Positions 1 through 5,629 of a DNA stretch of 8,135 bases are shown one piece after another. A program made the position numbers and the translations under genes. Origin of the DNA: Flavobacteriales bacterium (GTDB taxonomy: Bacteria; Bacteroidota; Bacteroidia; Flavobacteriales; JADGDT01). Every line of letters begins with the position of its first letter. Position 1 is the stretch's first letter. The stretch lies in NCBI GenBank assembly GCA_023145275.1, contig JAGLEB010000166.1:1-8135 (forward strand), written 5' to 3'. The notes under the pieces were generated by a model, which made no database searches, was not told the origin of the DNA, and was given only the letters and a program-made list of their open reading frames with translations.

Positions 1-19
1 AGCCTTAACATCACCTATC

Positions 20-38
20 GATGATGATAATCATTAAA
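20..38. promoter_or_regulatory. Fur-box-like sequence
   Basis: The 19 bases match the classical Fur consensus (GATAATGATAATCATTATC) at 16 of 19 positions; mismatches are at the 4th, 18th and 19th bases. The centre, ATGATAATCAT (24-34), is a perfect dyad. All reading frames across 1-60 are closed by stops, so this is non-coding DNA. It could control a gene starting left of the window on the minus strand, or transcription from the plus-strand promoter at 108-138. The background is AT-rich and Bacteroidota Fur proteins do not always use the enterobacterial consensus, so function is inferred only from the match. Confidence 0.45.
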
Positions 39-107
39 AAACGGTATGTAGATAGCTACTGACCTCAAAACATTTAACCTTAAAAAGGTATACTATGGTA
101 GCATCGG

Positions 108-138
108 TTTGCTAATGATGGCATACAATATAGTTTTG
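108..138 (+). promoter_or_regulatory. Bacteroidota-type promoter with no ORF downstream
   Basis: TTTG at 108-111 and TAGTTTTG at 131-138 are separated by exactly 19 bp. This fits the -33 TTTG / -7 TAnnTTTG pattern of the primary sigma factor of Bacteroidota, including the T that follows the -7 box. Transcription would start near 145 and run right. No ORF of useful size follows before it enters the 3' end of the minus-strand gene at 263-742, so the product would be a small RNA or an antisense transcript. The motif is seen directly; activity is inferred. Confidence 0.5.
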
Positions 139-201
139 TAAGGCTGAGTTCTTGTTATCATACTTTTCACCTTCTTCTAAAATCAAAAATCGTTAATCAG
201 T

Positions 202-228
202 GTTCATTATTCTTTTTGAATATCGAAC
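202..228. other. Interrupted hairpin
   Basis: GTTC (202-205) pairs with GAAC (225-228), and TATTC (208-212) with GAATA (218-222), around a five-T loop and a 2x2 internal mismatch. It abuts the hairpin at 228-247. It lies downstream of both the orphan plus-strand promoter and the minus-strand gene ending at 263, so it could help end or stabilise either transcript. It is AT-rich and modest in strength. Confidence 0.35.
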
Positions 229-247
229 CAGTCTACAGATAGGCAGG
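228..247. repeat. Short imperfect palindrome, possible dispersed repeat
   Basis: CCAGTCTA (228-235), loop CAGA, then TAGGCAGG (240-247). The arms pair over 8 bp with one A-A mismatch and one G-T wobble. It is notably more GC-rich than its surroundings and resembles the roughly 20-bp palindromes with a four-base loop (CCTGCC...GGCAGG type) that I recall as scattered between genes in several Flavobacteriia. Membership in such a family is from memory and needs a genome search. It starts 16 bases past the stop of the minus-strand gene and lacks a T-run on either strand, so it is not a classical terminator. Confidence 0.4.
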
Positions 248-262
248 TAAGGAATACTATTA

Positions 263-742
263 CTACTTTCTTCCTATAAATGCACCTTGCGCATCAGAAA
301 TAACTCTTGTAGTTCTGGCTACTGATATTGCTTTTTGTTTATCATTAGGAATATTAGGATTATACTCTGTTCTCATGAAAATATAAATAAATTTTTGTTC
401 ATCGAGAACTTCTATTTCATACTCTCCCTCTTCCGAATACACTCCTAGTGTTTCTCCTTTTGAACCAATCACCTGCAAAATCCTTTTTCTACCTTCACCA
501 TCTTTCAAAACTAAAATTGCCCCTGAAGACACATCTACCAATGCGTGAGACTCAATCATAAACTCAGTAGGAGTCAATACACTCTGCTCTTCAAAAGTTT
601 TTGAAACTTTAATATCATGCTTAAATGCATTCATAGCTCCTGATCTTTCTAACTGATAAAAAAACTTATTCAACTCTTTATTTGAATTTTGAGCACATGC
701 AAATTGAGTAGTAAAAAGTAATAATATTAAAATCTTTTTCAT
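263..742 (-). CDS. Exported protein of unknown function
   Basis: A 159-residue protein that I do not recognise. The start is ATG at 742. A TTG four codons upstream is in frame, but the ATG begins a standard signal peptide: MKK, then a hydrophobic stretch to about residue 15, then ACAQ. Cleavage before Q18 (A-C-A/Q, common in Bacteroidota) is most likely. Cys16 is preceded by QFA, a poor lipobox, so a lipoprotein is less likely but possible. The mature part is charged and mostly beta-like, with stretches such as 'GAILVLKDGEGRKR' (about 74-87) and an alternating 'EEGEYEIEVLDEQKFIYIFM' (104-123), and no cysteine or metal motif. The gene is alone on its strand, divergent from the LOG gene. The real coding status is well supported by the signal peptide and length; the function is unknown. 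Confidence 0.75.
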   Translation of the reverse strand: MKKILILLLFTTQFACAQNSNKELNKFFYQLERSGAMNAFKHDIKVSKTFEEQSVLTPTEFMIESHALVDVSSGAILVLKDGEGRKRILQVIGSKGETLGVYSEEGEYEIEVLDEQKFIYIFMRTEYNPNIPNDKQKAISVARTTRVISDAQGAFIGRK

Positions 743-754
743 TATAAAATCCAA

Positions 755-966
755 TTAATCGTTCTAAAAAAGTAAAGTTAGCAATATCTTAGTGTTTATA
801 ATTATAATTATTGAAGATTTGGAGAATAGTTTATCAAAAATCAGCGGAAATTGATATTGGAGCAAGACAATTCTAAAACATTTAAAAATAAATGACTAAA
901 TTTATATCAATTAAAAACACATATCCTATAATAAATTACTAAGACAACAGCTTAAAAAAAACATTT
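755..966. other. Divergent intergenic region, no clear promoter
   Basis: This stretch separates the exported protein gene (minus) from the LOG gene (plus), so it should hold two promoters. I found no exact TAnnTTTG box in either direction. The nearest is TAACTTTA on the minus strand (773-780), which misses the final G. I see no hairpin, repeat or small ORF with a convincing start here. Confidence 0.4.
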
Positions 967-1674
967 ATGACAGATGATGAAAGAAGAATACAGGCTAAGT
1001 TTAAACAAAAATCTTGGAGCGATATAAAATCTAATGATTCTTGGGCAATTTTTAAAATAATGTCCGAATTTGTTGAAGGCTTTGAGAAAATGAGTAGAAT
1101 TGGACCTTGCGTTACAATATTTGGTTCTGCAAGAACAAAAAAAGAAGATTCAACGTATAAGCTTGCTGAAGAAATTGCTTATGCTATAACTCAAAAAGGC
1201 TATGGTGTTATTACTGGTGGCGGGCCTGGAATAATGGAAGCCGCCAATAAAGGTGCTCATCTTGGAGGAGGAACTTCTGTAGGATTAAATATTGAATTAC
1301 CATTCGAACAGCATTTCAACCCATATATTGACAGCGACAAAAACCTCGAATTCGACTATTTCTTTGTCCGTAAGGTTATGTTTATGAAATACTCACAAGG
1401 ATTTGTAGTTATGCCCGGTGGGTTTGGAACTTTAGATGAAATGTTTGAGGCATTAACACTTATTCAAACAAAGAAAATTGGAAAATTCCCTATCATTCTT
1501 GTTGGAAGCAGTTTCTGGTCGGGATTACTTGATTGGATTAAATCTACCTTAGTAAAAGAAGGGAATATAAACGTCGATGACTTAGACCTAATAACTATAG
1601 CCGATTCTCCAGAAGAAGTACTGAATGCTATCGAAAACTTTTACGAGAAATACAACTTATCTCCAAACTTCTAG
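967..1674 (+). CDS. LOG family protein (nucleoside 5'-monophosphate phosphoribohydrolase)
   Basis: A 235-residue cytoplasmic protein of the LOG / 'TIGR00730 Rossmann-fold' family, whose characterised members cleave the N-glycosidic bond of cytokinin riboside or purine nucleoside 5'-monophosphates to free base plus ribose 5-phosphate. Family signatures are in order: a Rossmann start 'VTIFGSAR' (49-56), 'GGGPGIMEAANKGA' (84-97), the R135-K136 pair, and the hallmark PGGxGTxxE as PGGFGTLDE (150-158) with Glu158. About 45 extra residues precede the Rossmann core, as in the longer LOG subgroup. The start is the ATG at 967; no Shine-Dalgarno is seen, as is normal in this phylum. The stop is 56 bases before the peroxidase start with no terminator between, so co-transcription is possible, though a shared role is not evident. 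In non-plant-associated bacteria the substrate is usually unproven; AMP-type hydrolysis is equally plausible. Family call is firm, substrate is not. Confidence 0.93.
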   Translation: MTDDERRIQAKFKQKSWSDIKSNDSWAIFKIMSEFVEGFEKMSRIGPCVTIFGSARTKKEDSTYKLAEEIAYAITQKGYGVITGGGPGIMEAANKGAHLGGGTSVGLNIELPFEQHFNPYIDSDKNLEFDYFFVRKVMFMKYSQGFVVMPGGFGTLDEMFEALTLIQTKKIGKFPIILVGSSFWSGLLDWIKSTLVKEGNINVDDLDLITIADSPEEVLNAIENFYEKYNLSPNF

Positions 1675-1730
1675 ATTAACTATAATTCATTTTATATATT
1701 AGCACATATATAACCTATAATATATTGAAT

Positions 1731-2804
1731 ATGAAAACATCCTTGTTAACACTCGGTGTTGCTCTAGCCGTTTTATCGAGCTGTGGTAACGATTCAGAAA
1801 AGAAGAAAGAAACTGTAAAAGACCCAGTATCTTCTTCAGCAAAAAAATGGGCTAAGCTCAGCGAAGATGCAAACACTTATTTTGCAGTTCTTCCAAAAGA
1901 ATCTGTAAACCCTGAGAATCCAAGCTCTTCGGCTAAAATTGCTCTCGGTCAAGCTCTGTATTTCGACAATAGACTGTCGAAAAATCAAACTCAGAGCTGT
2001 AACACTTGCCACGATTTACAAAACTATGGAGTAGACAGCAAGGCTGTTTCAGATGGTGATGATGGAAAATCGAAAGGTACTAGAAACTCTCCTACTACAC
2101 TAAATGCTTCTTTCCATATGTCTCAATTTTGGGATGGAAGAGCTAAAGATGTTGAAGAACAGGCTGGAATGCCAGTACTGAATCCTGTTGAGATGAATAT
2201 TCCTTCTGAGAAATTTTTAATTAAAAGATTAAAGAAAGTTGCCTTTTATAAAGAGATGTTTGCAGCTGCTTTTCCAGATCAGAAAGACCCAATAACTTAC
2301 GACAATATAAAAAATGCTATTGGAGATTTCGAGAGACAACTAATTACGCCATCAAAGTTTGATAAATATTTGGCTGGCGATACTAATGCTCTTAACGATG
2401 CTGAGAAAGAAGGCCTAAGCACTTTTATTACACAAGGATGTACTACATGCCACTCTGGAGCACAGCTCGGAGGAGCTATGATGCAGAAATTCCCAATCGT
2501 GGGGAATTATGAAGATTATCTTTCTGGCACTGTTGATATGGGGAAATATGAAGAAACTAAAAAAGACATGGACAAATTTATGTTCAAGGTTCCTTCATTG
2601 CGAAATATTGAAAAAACTGGGCCGTATATGCACAATGGTGGTGTTGCGGATTTAGGCGAAACTGTTAAGCTAATGGCTAAAGCCGAACTAGCTAAAGATC
2701 TTAGTGCTGAGCAAGTGAAAAGTATTGTTACATTCTTAGCAACTCTAACTGGTGAACTTGATCCTAAATACAAAACAGCTCCTGCGGTATTGAGTAAATC
2801 TTAA
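1731..2804 (+). CDS. ccpA: Di-heme cytochrome c peroxidase (MauG/CcpA family), lipoprotein
   Basis: A 357-residue protein that reduces H2O2 to water outside the cytoplasm, using electrons from c-type cytochromes. The ATG at 1731 is chosen over an in-frame TTG at 1725 because it opens directly into the signal MKTSLLTLGVALAVLSSC; LSSC with Cys18 is a good lipobox, so the enzyme should be lipid-anchored. Two CxxCH heme sites are present: C90-C93-H94 (N-terminal, peroxidatic domain) and C237-C240-H241 (electron-transferring domain). Other family marks are RNSPTTLN (118-125), QFWDGRAKDVEEQA (132-145, with the bridging-type Trp134), NPVEM (151-155) and VPSLRNIEKTGPYMHNGG (287-304), where Met300 sits at the usual distal-ligand region of the second heme. 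Length is normal. Oddity: between H94 and H129 there is no histidine, so the distal His that inactive-state CCPs use on the first heme is not evident. The family is certain; the physiological donor is unknown. Confidence 0.93.
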   Translation: MKTSLLTLGVALAVLSSCGNDSEKKKETVKDPVSSSAKKWAKLSEDANTYFAVLPKESVNPENPSSSAKIALGQALYFDNRLSKNQTQSCNTCHDLQNYGVDSKAVSDGDDGKSKGTRNSPTTLNASFHMSQFWDGRAKDVEEQAGMPVLNPVEMNIPSEKFLIKRLKKVAFYKEMFAAAFPDQKDPITYDNIKNAIGDFERQLITPSKFDKYLAGDTNALNDAEKEGLSTFITQGCTTCHSGAQLGGAMMQKFPIVGNYEDYLSGTVDMGKYEETKKDMDKFMFKVPSLRNIEKTGPYMHNGGVADLGETVKLMAKAELAKDLSAEQVKSIVTFLATLTGELDPKYKTAPAVLSKS

Positions 2805-2897
2805 TGGAGATAAGAAAACATTAATCTTTTAGCTAAACTCAATATTTTCATCATTAATGCTTAAATTTTTGTAATTATATAAATAGTCTAAAATCAT

Positions 2898-2943
2898 AAA
2901 AAAGACTGTATCGGAACAAAACATTCTGATACAGCCTTTTTTT
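2898..2943. terminator. Bidirectional intrinsic terminator
   Basis: The left arm 2898-2916 pairs with 2924-2943 around a 7-base loop (CAAAACA). There is one A-C mismatch (2905/2935) and one G-T wobble (2913/2927). The core is CTGTATCGGAA / TTCTGATACAG. It has a run of ten T after the stem on the plus strand (2937-2946) and six A before it, which become T on the minus strand. It therefore serves both the peroxidase gene and the convergent HTH gene, whose stop lies about 20 bases away. Confidence 0.88.
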
Positions 2944-2964
2944 TTTAACAATTAAACTAGAGGA

Positions 2965-3207
2965 CTAACTCTCTCCTATTATTCTTTTAGCAAATAAAAA
3001 TATAGAATCATCGTCTAATTCTACTATACCACCACCAGGTCCTTGTTCAAGATGTACTCCCATTGATTTCCCTTTATCGAAATCATGTCCACCAAAATAA
3101 TTTCTTACACTTTCATCTGATACATTAAGAGCATCAGCAATTTTGTGAATTGAACCGGAAGGTAAAGTGTCTTTAATACGTCTAAGCTCGTTGAAGGTAA
3201 TAGTCAT
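2965..3207 (-). CDS. Small HTH DNA-binding protein
   Basis: An 80-residue protein beginning MTITFNELRRIKDTLP. Residues about 19-38 (SIHKIADALNVSDESVRNYF) read as a helix-turn-helix: the first helix with I22-A-x-x-L, a turn at Asn28-Val29-Ser30, and a recognition helix ending VRNYF. A glycine-rich turn (QGPGGGIVEL, 55-64) and an acidic stretch DDDS (65-68) follow, then a short C-terminal helix. I recall similar short proteins as conserved, uncharacterised genes across Bacteroidota; this is recognition from memory, not a search. No ligand-binding or dimerisation domain is present, so it may act as a small transcription factor or nucleoid-type protein. The gene lies between the fhs terminator (3252-3280) and the shared terminator (2898-2943), so it is probably its own transcription unit. 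No clear TAnnTTTG box was found; TATATTTA (3242-3249, minus) is the closest. Confidence 0.82.
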   Translation of the reverse strand: MTITFNELRRIKDTLPSGSIHKIADALNVSDESVRNYFGGHDFDKGKSMGVHLEQGPGGGIVELDDDSIFLFAKRIIGES

Positions 3208-3251
3208 ACTTTATACGATTTTAAGTTACTAATATGTTGCTTAAATATAAG

Positions 3252-3280
3252 AAAAAAAAGTCATCTTTTCAGATGACTTT
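3252..3280 (-). terminator. Intrinsic terminator of fhs
   Basis: A perfect 10-bp stem: AAAGTCATCT (3257-3266), loop TTTC (3267-3270), AGATGACTTT (3271-3280). Read on the minus strand it is followed by a T-tract (A-run 3252-3259 on the plus strand). It starts 22 bases past the fhs stop codon and therefore ends that transcript, isolating it from the HTH gene. Confidence 0.87.
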
Positions 3281-3302
3281 CGTATAAATATTTAGATTTA
3301 CT

Positions 3303-4982
3303 CTAAGACAATCCAGATATATTACCCTCATTATCAATGTCCATCCCTTCTGCAGCTGGTACTTTAGGAAGTCCTGGCATACGCATCATTTTTCCCGTAA
3401 TAGGTATTACAAATCCTGCACCTGCAGCAATTTCAATATCTCTAACAGTAATGATAAAATCTACAGGACGACCTATTTTCTTCTCATCATCAGAAAAAGA
3501 CTTTTGAGTTTTTGCCATACAAATAGGTAGTTTATCAAGGCCTAGCTCTATTAGCTCTTTCACCTTTTTGTTTGCAGCAGGAAGATATTTCACATCATCA
3601 GCGCCATAAGTTTTCTGTGAAATCTCAAGAATTTTAGCTTTTATACCATTATCCCAATTGTAAAGCGGCTTAATTTTTTTTGTCTGAGCATCAACAACTT
3701 CAGTTACAACTTTAGCCAACTCTATTGTACCTTCACCTCCGTGCTCCCATCCTTCAGAAAGAACAGCCTTAACACCTAATTTTTCAGTAAGCTCTTTTAC
3801 CACTTCAATCTCAGCATCAGAATCTGTAACAAACTTATTTATTGCAACTACTGGCTCTATTCCGTACATCTGAGCATTCTCAATATGCTTCTGTAAGTTA
3901 GCAAAACCTTGGCGAACAGCATGCTCGTTTGGAGTGTTAACTTCCTTCAAGCTAATACCTCCATGATAACGCAATGCTCTAATAGTAGCAACTATTACAA
4001 TAGTTTTCGGAGAAAGATTTCCGTAACCACACTTAATGTTAATAAATTTCTCCGCACCTAAATCAGATCCAAATCCTGCTTCAGTAACAACATAATCAGA
4101 ATGAGTTAAACCCATTTTTGTGGCTAAAATAGAATTTGTTCCTTGAGCTATATTTGCGAATGGTCCACCGTGTAAAATCGCAGGATTACCTTCTAAAGTC
4201 TGTACAAGATTTGGCTTAATCGCATCTTTCAACAACATTGCCATTGCTCCAACAGCATTAAGATCTCTTGCGTATATAGGTTTCTTATCGTAAGTAAATC
4301 CAACAAGAATATTTCCAATCTTAGTTTTTAAATCATCAGTATCATTTGCCAAGCAAAGAATAGCCATAATTTCAGAAGCTGGAGTAATATTAAAGCCATC
4401 CTGACGAGGGACTCCGTTAGTAGTACCTCCAAGACCAATCGTAATATCGCGAAGAGCTCTATCATTCATATCCATCACACGTTTCCAAAGAATAGTACGA
4501 GGATCTAAACCTAAGTTTCTTGTCTTGCTCTGCAGATTATTGTCTATAAGCGCAGCAAGTAAATTGTTTGCTTTCTCTATTGCAGAAAAATCTCCTGTAA
4601 AGTGTAGATTAATATCTTCCATTGGTATTACCTGTGAATAACCACCACCGGCAGCACCACCCTTAATACCGAACACAGGACCTAAAGAAGGCTCTCTAAG
4701 TACAACAGTTGTGTTTTTACCAATTCTATTCATCCCTTCAGTAAGGCCAATAGAAACAGTAGTTTTACCCTCTCCTGCAGGAGTAGGAGTTAAAGCAGTA
4801 ACTAAAATTAAACTACTTTTCTCTACCTTCTCCTCATCAATCAAATGCAAAGGTAATTTAGCCTTGTACTTACCATACATTTCTAAATCGTCCTCTTTAA
4901 CACCTAACTTTTTTGCTATCGAAACTATATGCTTGATATCTGCTTCTTGAGCTATTTCTAAATCTGACTTATATGCACTCAT
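3303..4982 (-). CDS. fhs: Formate-tetrahydrofolate ligase
   Basis: A 559-residue cytoplasmic enzyme that joins formate to tetrahydrofolate at the cost of ATP, giving 10-formyl-THF for purine and other one-carbon metabolism; run in reverse it can recover ATP. Length is that of the complete bacterial protein. Visible signatures are the P-loop TPTPAGEGKTT (65-75), REPSLGPVFGIKGGAAGGGY (96-115) and the following VIPMEDINLHFTGD (118-131), a GLTHSDYVVTEAGFGSDLGAEKF region in the middle, and the C-terminal end PGLPKVPAAEGMDIDNEGNI that closes this family. The start is ATG at 4982. It has its own terminator downstream. A candidate promoter lies at 5090-5119, giving a leader of about 100 bases, and a hairpin in that leader touches the start codon (4983-5028). 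No folD or other folate gene is adjacent. Call is essentially certain. Confidence 0.97.
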   Translation of the reverse strand: MSAYKSDLEIAQEADIKHIVSIAKKLGVKEDDLEMYGKYKAKLPLHLIDEEKVEKSSLILVTALTPTPAGEGKTTVSIGLTEGMNRIGKNTTVVLREPSLGPVFGIKGGAAGGGYSQVIPMEDINLHFTGDFSAIEKANNLLAALIDNNLQSKTRNLGLDPRTILWKRVMDMNDRALRDITIGLGGTTNGVPRQDGFNITPASEIMAILCLANDTDDLKTKIGNILVGFTYDKKPIYARDLNAVGAMAMLLKDAIKPNLVQTLEGNPAILHGGPFANIAQGTNSILATKMGLTHSDYVVTEAGFGSDLGAEKFINIKCGYGNLSPKTIVIVATIRALRYHGGISLKEVNTPNEHAVRQGFANLQKHIENAQMYGIEPVVAINKFVTDSDAEIEVVKELTEKLGVKAVLSEGWEHGGEGTIELAKVVTEVVDAQTKKIKPLYNWDNGIKAKILEISQKTYGADDVKYLPAANKKVKELIELGLDKLPICMAKTQKSFSDDEKKIGRPVDFIITVRDIEIAAGAGFVIPITGKMMRMPGLPKVPAAEGMDIDNEGNISGLS

Positions 4983-5028
4983 ATATGTATATTGATGTTA
5001 TATTTTTTAGTACAGCGAATATACATAT
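4983..5028 (-). promoter_or_regulatory. Inverted repeat directly upstream of the fhs start codon
   Basis: The 11-base arms ATATGTATATT (4983-4993) and AATATACATAT (5018-5028) are perfect reverse complements around a 24-base loop. The inner arm ends immediately at the fhs ATG (4980-4982, read on the minus strand), so in the mRNA the stem would lie against the ribosome-binding site. Pairing is almost all A-T, so stability is modest. It could be a translational control element, a protein-binding dyad or chance in AT-rich DNA. Confidence 0.35.
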
Positions 5029-5089
5029 TTTACTTATAATCTATAACATAATCATTAAAAATAGTACAACAAAACACTCTTCATGAAAA

Positions 5090-5119
5090 CAAATACAATA
5101 CTTTAATTACGAACTACAA
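5090..5119 (-). promoter_or_regulatory. Candidate fhs promoter
   Basis: Read on the minus strand, GTTG (5117-5120) and TGTATTTG (5090-5097) are separated by about 19 bp. They match the Bacteroidota -33/-7 pattern with one mismatch in each box (TTTG and TAnnTTTG). Transcription would start near 5083, about 100 bases before the fhs ATG. The rest of the 299-base gap (4983-5281) shows only a weak AT-only inverted repeat downstream of the 103-residue gene. Confidence 0.35.
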
Positions 5120-5281
5120 CATATCAAGGCTGAACTAATTCTAATAATTAATAAATATCATAGGGTTTATATCATAATACTCTAATAGATTTGAAACTCA
5201 AGCATTATTTGAAATTCACCAGATATATCGTCCTTAGTTATCAAAAACAACATTTACGGCATTTTGATTTTACCTCAATTT

Positions 5282-5593
5282 TTACTTAACTTTTTTACAT
5301 CTAACTAAATCCATTAGCATGTTAGAACTTGTAGATTCACAATGTTCTTTATTCCTATTTAATATATATGCTCCCATCCTATGGCCAAGAAAAAATGAAC
5401 CTACTAAAAAAATATAGGTATACCATGCAAAGCCAATATCAGAAAAAATCCTTAAAAAGATAATAAATGGTACGGGGATATGCACAGCCAAAGCCCATTG
5501 AAGCGAGAATTTGTCAACATTTGCTCTCCAATAGCCAAAAGGTATATTAAACACAAATACTACAACACTAATAACTACTAACTTTACCAACAT
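5282..5593 (-). CDS. Small integral membrane protein of unknown function
   Basis: A 103-residue protein with three probable membrane segments at about 3-19, 33-51 and 55-76. Between the first two is a polar, aromatic motif NIPFGYWRANVDKFSLQW (16-33), and the second segment contains HIPVPFIIFLRI (38-49); I recall this combination as conserved in small uncharacterised proteins of anaerobic and marine bacteria, but have not confirmed it by search. The last 25 residues are polar, contain two cysteines (C85, C99) and end in KKVK, suggesting a cytoplasmic tail. The gene starts 36 bases after the protease stop on the same strand with no terminator or promoter between, so the two are probably co-transcribed. 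Function unknown; a link to the protease is inferred from position only. Confidence 0.8.
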   Translation of the reverse strand: MLVKLVVISVVVFVFNIPFGYWRANVDKFSLQWALAVHIPVPFIIFLRIFSDIGFAWYTYIFLVGSFFLGHRMGAYILNRNKEHCESTSSNMLMDLVRCKKVK

Positions 5594-5629
5594 CCAAATA
5601 ATATTAATTCCTACTTCTTATAAATACTT

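Noticed and set aside
1..60. Partial gene entering from the left edge
   Set aside because: All six frames meet stop codons within this stretch, and no start or conserved protein end is visible.
77..89. ACCTT-AAA-AAGGT palindrome
   Set aside because: Five-base arms in AT-rich DNA are expected by chance and no context supports a role.
2516..2773. Minus-strand ORF inside the peroxidase gene
   Set aside because: It lies wholly antisense to a gene with clear heme motifs and shows no domain of its own.
4711..4950. Plus-strand ORF inside fhs
   Set aside because: It is antisense to the P-loop region of a certain gene and its protein has no recognisable features.
5240..5268. ATCAAAA ... TTTTGAT inverted repeat as terminator of the 103-residue gene
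   Set aside because: Only 7-bp, nearly all A-T arms around a 15-base loop with no proper T-run; too weak to call.
4983..5281. Riboswitch in the fhs leader
   Set aside because: No conserved riboswitch core was recognised; only the simple AT-rich inverted repeat and a candidate promoter are visible.
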